Source of the DNA: Aurelia coerulea
Taxonomy: Eukaryota > Cnidaria > Scyphozoa > Semaeostomeae > Ulmaridae
Direction: 5' to 3'
Length of the DNA: 64,000 nt
Assembly (NCBI GenBank): GCA_039566865.1
Contig: CM076944.1
Span: forward strand, 15,460,501 to 15,524,500
The notes beneath the pieces were generated by a model, which searched no databases, was not told where the DNA came from, and saw nothing but the letters and a program-made list of their open reading frames with translations. This document shows, piece after piece, positions 11,555 through 23,224 of the stretch (its first letter is position 1; every line of letters starts with the position of its first letter). Both the position numbers and the translations under genes were made by a program.

Positions 11555-13033
11555 TTAATTAAATCTGTTTTTAGTATTAATGTAAGTGATTGTTGCCAAG
11601 AGAATGTTCTTATTCGAAGATTCACTAAAGCGATCATTGCCATAGAGTAGGAGTGTGAGCAGTTCTACATCGTTCAACATATTACAGTTCACTCCATGGG
11701 ATGCACAAATGGAGGTTACTCTGTCAAGGAGCACGGTTCTGTGGATAGCGTATTCTTGGCAGAGCAGCATAAAATGGGTGGTAGTTTCAATACTGTCATT
11801 TGTTAGACACATTGGATCGGTGGTATCAAGGAAGTTGTGTCTGAACCTGTGTTCTCGCAGAGGACTTAAACCTACTCTCAGTTGAGTTAATCTACGCACA
11901 CCCGAGGGGTCATGGATACCAAAGATTTGATTTTTCACTGGTCTTACTAAACTAATCAATCCGGTTTTAAAAAGTGAAAGTGACCTTAATTCACGAATCT
12001 CTAGGCTTAGATTATTCCATTCGTTTCATATATATTTCATATATTTCATATTTCATTCTTTTAAGGAGGGTTGCCCTTCAGCAGAAGCTGTTTTTCAAGG
12101 GGCCCTCCAATAAAAACTAAAAAATCACTAAAAAACCATAACTTTAAAACCCTATTTACAATTATGCAATATTTACAATGCGTTTACAATATTTACAATG
12201 CAATATTTACAATTCGTTGATACAATGCGGGAAAAAACTGTTTTTGAAAGCGTCAGTTCGTCGTTTGGTACTGCGATGCTGTTGGTGTTTCTAAGGGCAT
12301 AGCTTTGTTCTCTCATCTCTGGAAGTAACGAGGAAAGGTAAGCAGGGGCGAGGCCCTTGACGATTTTAAAGAAAAGAACCAATCTTCTGTACCATCTCCT
12401 ATTACTGACCGATTCCCATCCTGATTCTTTATAGAGTTTTTCCCGAGAAGTACCTCTCCATGCACCAGTGAAAGCAAGGGCGGCATTGTATTGCATCGAT
12501 TCGAGTCGATTCATAAGGAGACTTTGTGTGCATTCATGTGAGTATGGATTATCCACTGGTGGAACATGGTAAATCATGTCACAGTAGTCAAAATGTGATC
12601 TGACATGCAACTTATAGATTTGATCAAGTGAAGGGCGTGGCAGGTATAAGGCCAAGGTGTTTATGCTCATTAACTGAAGAGACTTGTATGTCATTAAAGT
12701 GGATTTGGGGGTGGTTCAGAGGTCCTCTCTCCCGAGCTTGCTTCGATGGGTCAGGATTAAAGGACATCTTCCACTGATGCGCCCATGATTTAATCAGGTT
12801 AAGGTCAAAATTAAGAACAGAAGAAGAAGAAAGAGGATCTAGAACAACTGAGAATAAGGACGTATCATCTGCAAATATGTGAACATTCGATTTCAATCCA
12901 TCTGGTAGATCATTGATATAAACGAGAAATAAAAGAGGACCTAAGATCGATCCTTGTGGCACACCAGCTGATACATCCTCCCAACTTGAGCATTTACCAT
13001 TTACAACAGTCCTTTGTTGACGCTCGGATAAGA
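11555..13033 (-). pseudogene. LINE A reverse transcriptase C-terminal half
   Basis: The pieces in order on the minus strand are: GVPQGSILGPLLF and FADDTSLF (about 12970-12840); a frame break near 12640-12690 where about 38 residues seen in the relative at 1-2744 are missing; LYKESGWESVSNRRW (about 12420); and after the 187-bp insert, FGIHDP, RVGLSPL and a C...H...C cluster ending at 11555. Frameshifts, the deletion and insertions make it non-functional. It is part of the RT-encoding ORF2 of a LINE. Confidence 0.85.
12025..12211 (-). mobile_element. 187-bp LINE 3'-end insertion inside LINE A
   Basis: The insert is flanked by ATTCGT on both sides (12019-12024 and 12212-12217). It contains repeated 'atatttcat' units at one end and AATATTTAC-type repeats at the other, around a GGAGGG...CCCTCC segment typical of LINE 3' ends. 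Removing it rejoins the LINE A frame across INE/WNNLS. I read it as a very short 5'-truncated retrotransposition. Confidence 0.7.
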
Positions 13034-13148
13034 AACTATTATTTATTTATTATATTATTTATTATCAATTTATTTTCACGTTGGCAACTTACATAACTAC
13101 AAAAGCTAATTCAAGTCAACAAATTAAATACAGAAATATATATATATA

Positions 13149-14134
13149 CCGGGCGTCCCAAAAAAAAGTTCCGGCGTTTGATTGAACGCAGACAAAAAAG
13201 TTCGTTATCTGGCAATTTCTATTCATTCTAGGTACATGCTGGACATTTCAACTTACAGTTTGGCATATCGTAGGAAGAAATCAGTGTTCTGAAGGTGGAG
13301 TTATTAGTTCTAACATCGCATCTTCATGTTGAAGGCAAAACCAGAGAGATTAGTACGCCTTTCTGCATCATCGTGGTGGAGGGGGAATCTCCGGATGAGC
13401 AACACAAAAATTGGGTTGACATTTTGTTTCATTGCCTTGACGACGTGCAAGAGTTCCGCTCATTGAGCATATTTGAAGTAAAGGTCTGAAAATCGAAATA
13501 CTACATTCATACCTTGCCACTCAATTCGGACTGGACGAACACACAAAAATACATTATTGCATAATATTGTAGGTCGAAAAAGCAATTGAAACTATTCTTT
13601 AGTTAAGAAAAGACAGTCTATTCTACTCCGTGTTGTGAAACCGTGAAACAGTAAAAATTCCCTTTTGAAATTCCCAGTTGGCACAAGGCAACAATAGCAG
13701 CAGCAAACAGTTTTCCAGAGACCAATTTGTTTCTATTCTTCACACCTTAGGCTAATTCACACAATCAAAAATGATTTAAATCTAAATTCCGTTCAATTAC
13801 AAAGCAACGGTTTCTCTTGTGAATAAAATTTCTGCCCGCTCGGGACGTCAAGGTAATGAACGAATTGTCAACTCAATTTTTGTGTTGCTCGTCGAGGGAG
13901 TCCCCACCATCACGAAGCAGGAAGGCGTAATAATCTCTCTGGTTTTGCCTTGAACATGAAAGTGAAATGTTAGAGCTCATAACTCAATTTTCAGATTACT
14001 AATTTCTTCCTACGATATGCCAAACTGTAAGTTGAAATATCTAGCACGTAGCTAGAATGAAAAGAAATTGCCAGATTAAAAAGATTTTTCTCTGTGCTCA
14101 ATCAAACGTCGGAACTTTGTTTTGGGACACCCGG
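13149..14134. mobile_element. MITE, CCGGGCGTCCC terminus, TA target duplication, in LINE B 3' UTR
   Basis: Ends read CCGGGCGTCCCAAAAAAAAG on the left and the inverted CTTTGTTTTGGGACACCCGG on the right, with TA at 13147-13148 and 14135-14136. Arms share the 'ttcgacg/cgtcgg...gattgaacgc' region and inner blocks around 13220-13480 and 13880-14060. No transposase is present. Confidence 0.87.
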
Positions 14135-14229
14135 TATAAAAGTAAAACTAGTCAATAAAATTACAAAGTTCAAATCAAATTACAATGTTCAAATCAAATT
14201 ACAAAGTTCATATTAAAAAAGGTGTAAAA

Positions 14230-16542
14230 TCATAGAAAGCAGAGTTGAGGAATGTACTGCCTGCAAAGTCTGCAGTCGCAGCCTTCATTGGTCCAATGTT
14301 TGATTTTATTCTTAAATTGATGCACAGGATTTGAATCCTTAATTTCCTGAGGAAGAGAGTGCCAAATACGCAGCCCTCTGTATCGGATTGTTTCAGTACC
14401 ATTGTTAACTGTATGTACCATAGGAAGTAAGAATGTATTGGTATTTCTCAAATTATATGTGAGACTTCTTTGCAGGCAAATTTCGTCCATAAAACTAAGG
14501 TTTAAATTATTAGTGTTTTGAACATTTCAGTCATTAGCAATTGTACATTTTTCTGATGTATTGTTACAGATCTATATTTTCTTTAATAAGGTTTCAAAGC
14601 TGGAAGTATAGTCTTTGTACGCAATTCATAAAGCTCTCTCATGCAGCCTATTGATTTTGTTATTCATCTTTCTGCTATGGAACATCCATACACCAAAGGG
14701 CAGTATTGGAACTGGCTAGTTACAAATGCTCTCATCAAAAGTTTTAATTTATCAGTTCCTAGATATGCGGACATGCGTGACAAAGTAAATAGTTTGTTAC
14801 CAGCCTTTTTACAAATATTGCTTACATGCTTTTCAAAACTGAGATTTGCATCAATCAAAACCCCTAAAAGTTTCTCCTCTTGTGAATTATTGACGGTACA
14901 GTTGCCAATATTTATGCCGACATCTTGATCTGTTTTTTCACCAAAAATCATAAAGTGGCATTTGCCTTTGTTAAGTTTCATGTAATTGTTTGCGAACCAT
15001 TCGATTATAATTTTAGAGTCATGTTCTAACCTGGAGATTACATTTTCGAGACGCACATCGCACGTATAAATGGTTGTATCATCGGCATAGTTACATATAT
15101 CTGTCTCTTGAATCGATAACAGAAGGTCATTGACGTAGATATTGAAAAAGAGAGGTCCAAGAACGGATCCTTGGGGAACACCAAGCTGAATATGTTTATA
15201 GTTACTGAAAGCTCCATTAATTTTTACTCTTTGTTGCCGATTTTCCAGATAACTGTGGACAAGCAATAAAGCTTCACGGCTAAAGCCATATGCATGTAAC
15301 TTAGCAATCAGTAAGTCATGTCGAATACAGTCAAAGGCCATTGAAAGGTCCATGAAGATAGCTCCAACTTTCCCACCATTGTCGATGCACGTTCGCCATT
15401 TTTCGATTGCCCGCATCAATGCATGTTGAGCATTATAGCCCTTGCGAAAACCACAAAGCAGAGATGATAAATACTGAGACATATGTGCAGAAATTTGAGC
15501 AACCATAAGCCTTTCAAATACCTTCGACACTGTAGGGAGAACACTAATGGGTCTATAATTACCCTTGAAGGTTTTGACCTCCTTTTTAAAGAGAGAAGAT
15601 ACATCGGCTAATTTCAATTCATCCGGAAAGGAAGAATGTTGTACTGAGTTATTGAATATGATTTGCAAAGGTGTAGAAACTAGTTCTGACTCAGATTTTA
15701 AAAATTTTGGAGGGATACTCTTGAAAGTGGTTGCTTTAGAGGGGTTTAGTTCATTAATTCCATTTTTGATATTTCCAATTGAAACCTTTTCAAATGAGAA
15801 AGAACCAATGCTCTCACCGAGGGAACGAATTTTTTGAATACTTGGGTGCCTCGGAAATTTAAACAATATTTGATCGATAGGATCACTAACATCTTTAGAA
15901 TCAAGAATAATATTTTCATTTTCGACAATTCCAAGAGAATCGGTGATTGTGACAAAAAAGTTATTAAACGTTTCAGCTACATCAGACTCGTTCGACACAA
16001 TTTTTCCTTCTTCAAGCAACGTTATTCGTGATTTTGATGAGCTCTTATCCGAAATAAAAGGTTTGACTGTTTTCCAAAATTTTTGTTGTCTGTAACTGCT
16101 GAGATGTCAAGTTGGTTATAAAAATCTCGTTTTGCTTTACGGGAAATTTTAACGCAAAGATTACGCCGTCTGCGGAAAGCATCCCAGTTATCAGCTGTTC
16201 TGTTCTTATTATATTTATTCTTTAGTCTTGTGCGTAGCATAAACGCCTTGTGAAGAGCTCGGTTCATTAATGGACTGTCATTAGCACGAATATATCTCTT
16301 TTTCATTGGTGCATGCTTATCTAAGACATGTCCAAAGGCATCCTGAAAAGATGTGTAAGTCAAGCTTCGCGCATCAAGGTCAGCAAGTTTCGTCTGAAGA
16401 TCCTGTCGAAATAATTCTTCTCGAAAGTTTCTATAGTCTCTGTAGTTAACGACGTTTGGTTTTTGCTTGTCAAAGGAAGCTTTCAAAACGGTAATGATCA
16501 TTTTGTGAAAATCTGATAATCCAGTTTCCACAGCCGAGTTAC
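14230..16542 (-). pseudogene. LINE B ORF2 (endonuclease end, linker, RT, C-terminus), frameshifted
   Basis: In order on the minus strand: SVIETGLSDFHKM-type endonuclease end and a basic linker (16542-16022); a frame break near 16020; a 451-codon RT block (16019-14664) with NYRPISVLP, IFMDLSMAFD, GVPQGSVLGP and YADD; a second break near 14490-14664; and a C-terminal piece ending CDCRLC (14490-14230). The parts are in the right order and nearly complete, but the breaks rule out function. RT of this family copies the element RNA at a nicked target. Confidence 0.88.
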
Positions 16543-16785
16543 AACTAGCGAGGAGTTGTAACAGTTTACCACTAATTCCACATCTTTGGATCTTGAAAAT
16601 GAGGCCATCATGCCACACTCTATCAAAAGCTTTGGAAATGCCCAGATAAACAGATCTTACATCTAAGGGAGGATTACAGTCAAAGGCAGTAAAGATTTCA
16701 TGGGTAATTGCTAGTAGCTGGTTTATTGTCGAGTCACCTGGTCTATAACCAGATTGTTTAGCTGAAAGTTTCCTTTTGTCACAAC
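16543..16785 (-). pseudogene. LINE A reverse transcriptase N-terminal piece
   Basis: The minus-strand frame encodes SGYRPGDSTINQ, DVRSVYLGISKAFDRVW and GISGKLLQLLAS, equivalent to residues around the first catalytic RT motif in the copy at 1-2744. The first catalytic block reads YLGISKAFD instead of YLDISKAFD, so an aspartate expected there is glycine. It continues at 13033 once LINE B is removed. Confidence 0.85.
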
Positions 16786-17329
16786 GGCCCCCTGAAAATT
16801 AGTCTTACTGACTTCTAAATAATTTCAAAAAGAAAATAAAATAAATACGAATCATTAACCGTCTTTGGCGTAATCGCGTATTGCCTGCTCAACGGTTTTT
16901 GATTAAAGTAAGATAGTCAACCCACCAAGCAACAAATGTAACGCGATGCGAAAAATGTCTAGATAAGCTACCTTGGGAAAATGTGTTTGTTTGCTGAGGA
17001 AATTTTGTTCTGTCGAAATGTAGTTGGAATCAATCCTACTTTTCTGACCCAGACTCTTGTCGACAGTTTTCGAGTGACGTTTGTCGCGTCGCATTTCATT
17101 TGTTGCCAGTGGAAAACGGGCTTCAGAAAGAAAGAAAGAAAGAAACTCAGTTACAACAATTAGCACAATAGAATAATGCTTTATCTCTGCTGATGAGCAT
17201 TTGAATAAAGAAAGCGCACATAATGCAAACATTTCCTGTGCTCTTTGCCTTGATGATGGCGCTTCGGTTAACAGAGAGACTCATTTCCCTACGCTTGTAG
17301 AAACGGGATATCTCCGTACTGATTCTACT
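16786..17329. other. Non-coding stretch
   Basis: A (GAAA)n tract of about 20 bases lies at 17128-17148. Nothing else can be named. Confidence 0.4.
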
Positions 17330-17476
17330 AATAGACCTTTTCGCTATTGTACACAAGGTTTGATTACTGTATGTGGCGTTGGAGCTTCTATCACTATTGT
17401 ATACATTCGAACATTTTACAAATGCATCATCGTTTGATTCGGATTCTTTTTTCGAATCTTAGCTAAAAGATCTATT
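17330..17476. mobile_element. Short MITE related to 6110-6293
   Basis: Ends are AATAGACCTTTTCGCTATT and the inverted CTTAGCTAAAAGATCTATT. The interior block AGCTTCTATCACTATTGTA is the reverse complement of that in the 6110-6293 copy, so the two lie in opposite orientation. Confidence 0.65.
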
Positions 17477-17714
17477 GGGCCTAAACCACCTGCTACTTTT
17501 TTCTCAAAACCACTGATCTTAAAAAACGCCACAAAAACAGTTTTCCAGAACTGTTGTACCATAAAATTTGCTATCAGAACTTCGATAAATGTTCATTCTA
17601 GTTATCAATGCAAAAAGCACCTTCCTCTAAGCCATACTCTAATCAGCACATGACTTTGCGACAAAAATTTGTCGCAGATTGTCATTTTTGCCGGTTTTAC
17701 AGCTCTAGGGAAAT

Positions 17715-18045
17715 CCCGGGGGAGGTACTTCACATATTTTGGGTACGGGGACGTGCCATCGGGAAGGGTATCGATTTTTGCGATTTTGGTATAAGGAACG
17801 GCATCGATTTTCACGATTTTGGTGTAAGGAACGGTATCGATTTTCACGATTTTGGTTAAAGTATATGATCGGATATACATTTTCGGAAAATTGGTATAAG
17901 GTCGGGTGTACTTTTTTGGAAAATTGGTATAAAGTCGGGTATGCTTTTTCGGAAAATTGGTATAAGGAACGGGTATGTTTTTGAAGCTTCGATGGCACGT
18001 CCCCGACCAAAACCTGGTCAAGTAACCCCCCCCCCCCCCCCGGGA
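17715..18045. mobile_element. Small inverted-end element built around a minisatellite
   Basis: The ends are CCCGGGGGAGG...TACTT and the inverted AAGTAACCCCC...CCCGGG, flanked by GGGAAAT at 17708-17714 and 18046-18052. The inner arms share GGGACGTGCCATCG. The core has about seven related units of 36-42 bp: one kind around 'tatcgattttcacgattttggt' and one around 'tttcggaaaattggtataag'. The repeats keep a frame open on both strands, but the periodic peptide reflects only the repeat. The run of 17 C at about 18025-18041 looks expanded. Confidence 0.7.
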
Positions 18046-18300
18046 GGGAAATAAGACCCTCAACAAGTGGAGCCACAACAACAACAACAATTCACAACTC
18101 AATAAGATGAGCGTAAGGGTCCTTATGAAGTGAGGTTACATTTTATCCAGAATGCGGGTTATGAAAAAAGGGGCTGAGATCATCGTGTTATTGACACAAC
18201 GCTTAGAACATTGTAATTTCAAAAATTTACTTGTGCGAAAATGGTATCTTTAGTGATCCTTATCGATCGAGACAGAGGGCAGTGGTTTTTAAGAGAAGGT

Positions 18301-18509
18301 ATGTGCTTATAACGAAAAAAGAAGGGTAAATCTAAAGATCTGCCTGGCGGATTTTGTTTATTTGATTCAGAAGCCCAGCAGAAGGCAGTGCAATTCTCGT
18401 GTATTTAGGGTTTAAATGAAACAATTAGCACAAAGCTCCTGCATTAAATAAACAAAAATCTGCCAGGCATAGCTTTACATTTGCCATTCTTCTTTCGTTA
18501 TAAGCACAT
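18301..18509. mobile_element. Foldback MITE, terminus ATGTGCTTATAACGAA
   Basis: Left and right ends are inverted copies over about 80 bp (ATGTGCTTATAACGAAAAAAG, AAATCTGCCTGGC.GATTTTGTTTATTTA type). The centre is short, so it folds as one hairpin. There is no coding sequence. The target duplication is not clear. Confidence 0.65.
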
Positions 18510-18859
18510 TGTTTGCTCCGAGGTCTCGTCCATAGCCAAGAGAAGAGTCTAGTTTTTGATTTATTAATCTCAACGATAATCAAACGAATAAATCATACGA
18601 ATCCGCGCTTGTATTTATATAAATCAACAGTTCAAAGTCCAGTAAACTTTAGTTCAGACGCTTTGTCCAGGAAACGAACGATTACTCCTATTCCGTTAAA
18701 ATAATGTCTCCTGAGAGTTTCTTATTCGTGGTTGTCTGAAAAGTGTCTCCAGAGAGAGTTTGACCCTTGAACTCATCATCGTTCATAACACTCCCCCACA
18801 GTCCAGCAAGCTGGACTTCATCTCGTCTTCTCATTATGTGGGATTTTCAGACTTAAAGG

Positions 18860-19541
18860 CACTGTGTCCATGTAAGAAGACGACTTTGAGGGGGGTATCT
18901 CGAAATCATGTGATCTTCCGTCGTTTTTTCATGTGAGCGTTGTTTCTTGCAGAGTCTTTTCTTGCAAAGCGTTGTTTGTTAGTCAAACGATTGTTTCAAG
19001 TTCTTTTGAATTTGTCAGCAGGGATTCAGCAATCTCGCCTTTTGAAATAGTGTTCTAGAATTTTCAAAAGTCCTTGTTTTCTTCTTTTGTGTGATTGTTA
19101 TCAGGCAGATTAAAGGGAAGATCTCATAGATTTATAAATAGCCTATTGTATTTGATAATCCAATCCAGCTCGTGGCGAATGAAAGCAATGCAAAAGAAAA
19201 CAATAGTGTGATTAGGAGTTTCTTTGTCCTATTTATAGACAAGCGCTATATATCTCAGGTCATTCACTTTAATGAACTTAAAGCACTAATGAACACAAGT
19301 TCTTTTGAATTCGTCAGAGGGACTTAGCAATCTCGCCTTTTGAAATGATGTTCTAGAATTTTCAATGGTCCTTGTTTTCTTCTTTTGTGTGATTGTTATC
19401 AGACAGAATAGGTTTCCTTTCCTTTCGACAACGAGGCTTTTATTTTCATGTGATCAATCTAAAACAGCCTGCCCTAAACCAATCAAATTCTCGAACAGTT
19501 GCACAAATGCACAAATGCAATTTATTGATATATGGACACAG
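18860..19541. mobile_element. Inverted-end element with terminus CACTGTGTCCAT and an internal 110-bp direct repeat
   Basis: GGCACTGTGTCCATG near 18858 is matched by ATATGGACACAGTGCC ending near 19545. Inside, two direct repeats of about 105 bp start at 19007 and 19301 and share 'ctcgccttttgaaat', 'gttctagaattttca' and 'cttgttttcttcttttgtgtg'. The terminus resembles that of the element at 31511-32907. Confidence 0.55.
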
Positions 19542-19556
19542 TGCCTAATCCATAAT

Positions 19557-19738
19557 GGCTTTTTTCAAGCTACCATTTATGGGGGGGGGGGCTTAGACAC
19601 ACCAGAATTCAATACAACTTGGCACAATTACAGAACAAGTAATTTCTAGCAATTTGGTAGTGGCTGTCACGCACTATGACGTCACAGTGACGTCATGAAG
19701 TTGAAAATCTGTGAAAATCAGGCTTCCAAGCTAAATTA
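19557..19738 (+). repeat. Dispersed repeat shared with 32071-32280
   Basis: About 180 bp match in the same orientation, including GGCTTTTTTCAAGCTACC, 'actcaatacaacttggcac'-type and TGACGTCACAGTGACGTCA blocks. This copy has a G10 run that replaces about 20 bases of the other. It is an old dispersed repeat of unknown class. Confidence 0.7.
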
Positions 19739-21759
19739 GAGTTAAATGCTAATTAACTGAATATTTAATGAGAGTTAATTACGAGGGAAGGCATGTTTCA
19801 TGATATTAGGTGTGGCACACCCCTTTTCTCCTTTGTACACTTCGACAACAACAACAACTGTAGGTTCTAGAGGAGACGTAGCAAATAAAACTATTCTCGT
19901 CGTTTTTCTTTCTCATGAGAGTTCATTTTCAATAGATTCGCCCAATGTCTTTGCCAAAAGCTTTTTTCACGAAGAGGAATTGGGTACGTACGTATAAAAT
20001 TTTAACAGAAGCTTGATAGGCACTCCGTTCAGGTATCCTGAGCGACGCAACCGTTTCGTTGGCAAGGCCATCATCATCGAAGCTGTGCACGATGTAAAGC
20101 GCTGTTTCTGACGCATTGGGTGAGATAATTCTGATTATGTGCTTCCTTGTATTTGTCTTTTCCATTTGATGTCAGGTCATTTTTATCAAGGAATCGATAT
20201 TTTGGGCTACGTTTTAATATTGTGGTAAGAGTTTTTGGGTCTAGGCCTAGGAGCTATATCTTCTCCGTCGGTATTCGCTAAGTCAAAGTATACTAAGGAC
20301 TGAAATAACCCATGATCTTGGGGATATCTCCCCGTGGGGGGGGGGGGGTAGTTCATTGTTAAGTTGTACTGGACGTGCCGCTCATATGGATGGGTTTTTT
20401 CATCCGAAATTCTCTACATATGGGTCTGTTTTTAACCACAGTTCTGGTAGATGGTTAGTTCTTTGAGAATTTTCTTATCAATCGGTTCCATAATGATACT
20501 CCACGCCAAAAAACTGAAATTTTCCTTTGTTTCAAATCGACAAATTCATACACATGGGTCAAAAATTTCCTGATATTCATGCAAATGAGCTCGAAATTTT
20601 TGAATATTCCGTCATACGAATGGGTCCTTTTCTCAAAGTCCAGATTCAGGTCGAATCATGTTGACAATGAAGTACCCCGTACCCCCGGGGATATTTCTTG
20701 ATAGTTTCTCAGTGAAAGCATGTTTTAAAGTTTCGACAAGTCCTATATTCTTCAGCTGGCTCTACCATCACTGCTTAGACAGGGAACGATGGCTTATTTT
20801 TCTGTTTCCCTTAAACTCCCCCTGGGTTAAAATTACCTGCGATTTTTACGTTAAGCACTATTTTACGATATGCCAGAATCTAATGGCCTTTTGTTCCACC
20901 AAGAAAGGAATTGTCGCTCAATTTATAGAGGCTTCATTCTTCCTCGTGTTTATTCTAACTTGCTGCTAATGCTGCTAACGGCAATTGTCATTTTCCAGGT
21001 TTGGGTCACAAATCTATGAAGTTTTTCAAAAATTTGCAGATACCAAAAACGTCTTTACCGATAATAATAAAGTTACATGTTATTTTTCATCTAAGGCGAC
21101 TTGATTTCATAGGTTAGGCCCGAGGACTCGTGCGATGGTAGCAGAGTCAAGAAAGGTTTTCTAATTTTCTCCGACAGAGAGTACATCTCGGTGGGAGCCG
21201 TCCTCACTCTGTGTACATGGGATATGAAAAGAATGTTGCCGTTAGAAATAAGTGAAAGTTTTTTTGCTTGGTTTCCTTTCTCCTAAGTTTTCTGGAAACG
21301 TTCCTTCGGTCATGCCCTTCGGGAATCCAATTTTGCTGTTGTTTGCACGTGTTGGATTGGATTTGTTTCGACTTAACAACGATAGCTGCATGTATCTTTA
21401 TTTATTTCTTGTGGGCTACGGGATAGGCCTATCATTTTGGGAACTAATGCTCCTCTTCATTTAAAACTTTCGTTTGTCAAACAATTTGTTAAGCCTTTCC
21501 AATGTTAGACATTACTCAAGTACCATAACAGTATTATGATACAGGATACAAGTGAAAATAAATTGTAAATATGTTAAGGATTTCCTTATCAAAATAAATA
21601 GTTTCTTAACTTATTTTTCCAAGTACTAGAGTTTCTTAATTTTCTGGCGATCTGAGAGTTGAGTTTCTGATGGGCAGTTTCTTATAAAAAAAATACGTGT
21701 ATTTTCCCACCTTTCATGGAGAAATATGGAGAAACACGTCTCATCTCATTAGTTGATCT
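19739..21759. other. Intronic non-coding DNA
   Basis: No gene or clear repeat structure was found. Homopolymer G runs occur near 20334-20348. Short open frames here are not supported by motifs. Confidence 0.4.
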
Positions 21760-22838
21760 CATTTGGTACAAATTCGATGGGTGGAATGCAAGCTGTCTCC
21801 TTAGTTAGGATGCTTTATATACCTTTTTCTTCTCCGAAGACATTCCATGTTCCCTTGAAATCGTTATACTTCTTCTAGCACCGGGTTCATTTTTATTGTC
21901 ATTTGCAGGTATGTCATTGGACTGGGAATCAAACATTTGCAATCTTTTCGCCTTTTACGTGTTAAAGATTTAAAGATCTTTTAGAGAAAAAAAAGAGCTC
22001 CGCACGACGCTTCTTTCAATGTTTCAACAAAATCTTGTTGCAGTCACAAGCTATAATGCCTGTTTCGTCACCAGCTCCTTTACTGGTCTGTGAAATGTCT
22101 AGGGCTGAGGCAGGCACAACCTAAAATCCGCATTGATCACTTGTTATGAGATCTTATTGACAGAGTGACACGTTCTCTGCATGGTTCTCTGCTCCTGGTA
22201 TTTAACTCCAACAGAAAAAGCAACAAAGAGTTGAATTTGCTCTTTTCTTTATGCAAAATAGAAACGAGAGATCTTTTTTTTATTCAATACAAATTTTTTT
22301 TACAAACAAACTACTTAACGCAGACTGGGCACCTTTTGCCAAGAAATGAGTGCAAGAAGCAAATCGTGCTCATTTGTGGCAACTGGTGCATTCGCACAAA
22401 TTTTGGACCGCTGAATTCGAAAATCACTGTTGCCAAGCTAAATTTCGCGTTTTTCGTGCCTAATTTGCATAATTTAAACATGGCGGAATTTTGGAACATA
22501 GATTTCTGTGGTCTTTGTTTACTATTTGTTATAAACGAGTTTGACCTGTCTTATTTGGGGTATTTTATCATTCTGGATCCTTTGAAATCGAAAATATTTC
22601 ATAATTGATCTTCTAATCTCCATAAAATCAAGATGGCAGACTTTTCACTAATGACGTCATGACCCTTTTAAATCTGAGATACATATCATAAATTTTCAAT
22701 TTCAGCAGAAATCTACAATGCTTACAATTTATATTTTGTTCAACTAAAGTAGCTCATTTTCAGTCTGCCAGGACACTTCATTTAAATATCTGTCAAATGG
22801 ATGATGTCATGATACATACGAAATCTTCTATTTTTGTA

Positions 22839-23222
22839 TCAAATTGTATTCAAACTGTCAACATATCGTTTTGTTAGCAGGACGATTTCAAGTCTATCTA
22901 TGCCATATCTTTTTAGTTTCGCAAGTAAAATTTGATGATCAGCGGTATCAAAAGCTTTTTTTAGGTCGATAAATACTATCGCAGTGTATTTCCCGTTATC
23001 CATATTTACATACCAATCGTCAGTGCTATTTAAGAAACAAGTAACCACAGAGTGCGAAGACCTGAAGCCAGACGGTTGTGAGAAAAGGAGCTTGTTTTTA
23101 TCCAAGTATTCGTAAACCTGGTTATAAACCAGCTTTTCGAATACTTTAGACGAGAAAGGGAGAACCGATATTGGTCTATAGTTAGAGCGATCATCTTTTT
23201 GGCCACTTTTGAAAATAGGGGC
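22839..23222 (-). pseudogene. LINE reverse transcriptase fragment inside the long-TIR element
   Basis: The minus-strand frame is open from about 23222: PIFKSGQKDDRSNYRPIS, then KVFEKLVYNQ, FSQPSGFRSSHS and FIDLKKAFDTADH. These are the N-terminal RT motifs of a CR1-like LINE, with the first catalytic aspartate present. It stops at 22839 before the YADD region. It is a truncated fragment between the inverted arms. Confidence 0.85.
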
Positions 23223-23224
23223 AA

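Larger units (their letters stand above)
13039..16542 (-). mobile_element. LINE B: CR1-like element inserted in LINE A
   Basis: This 5'-truncated LINE on the minus strand begins in the endonuclease C-terminus (ETGLSDFHKMI) and ends in a (TTTA/TTA)n tail at 13039-13075. It is flanked by AACTA duplications. A 986-bp MITE (13149-14134) lies in its 3' UTR. Its 3' UTR and C-terminal motif match the fragment at 29371-30178, so both belong to one family. Confidence 0.85.
11555..16785 (-). mobile_element. LINE A: CR1/Jockey-like remnant split by nested insertions
   Basis: On the minus strand, 16785-16543 carries the first part of the RT (GD.TINQLLAITH, SKAFDRVWHDGL, up to LLAS). 13038-11555 carries the rest, from FLSERQQRT onward. 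Between them sits LINE B, flanked by a 5-bp duplication AACTA (13034-13038 and 16543-16547). Removing it restores one frame across LLAS/FLSER, the layout seen in the copy at 1-2744. A second, 187-bp insert lies at 12025-12211. It is 5'-truncated at about 16785. Confidence 0.85.

Noticed and set aside
17605..18102. 165-codon minus-strand frame with a periodic YTNFPKK/YTKIVKID peptide
   Set aside because: The periodicity follows the minisatellite, other frames on both strands stay open too, and the frame spans the element borders.
22165..22608. 147-codon frame in the left inverted arm
   Set aside because: The arm is a near-perfect inverted repeat of the right arm, the peptide has no motif, and the frame ends beyond the arm in unrelated sequence.
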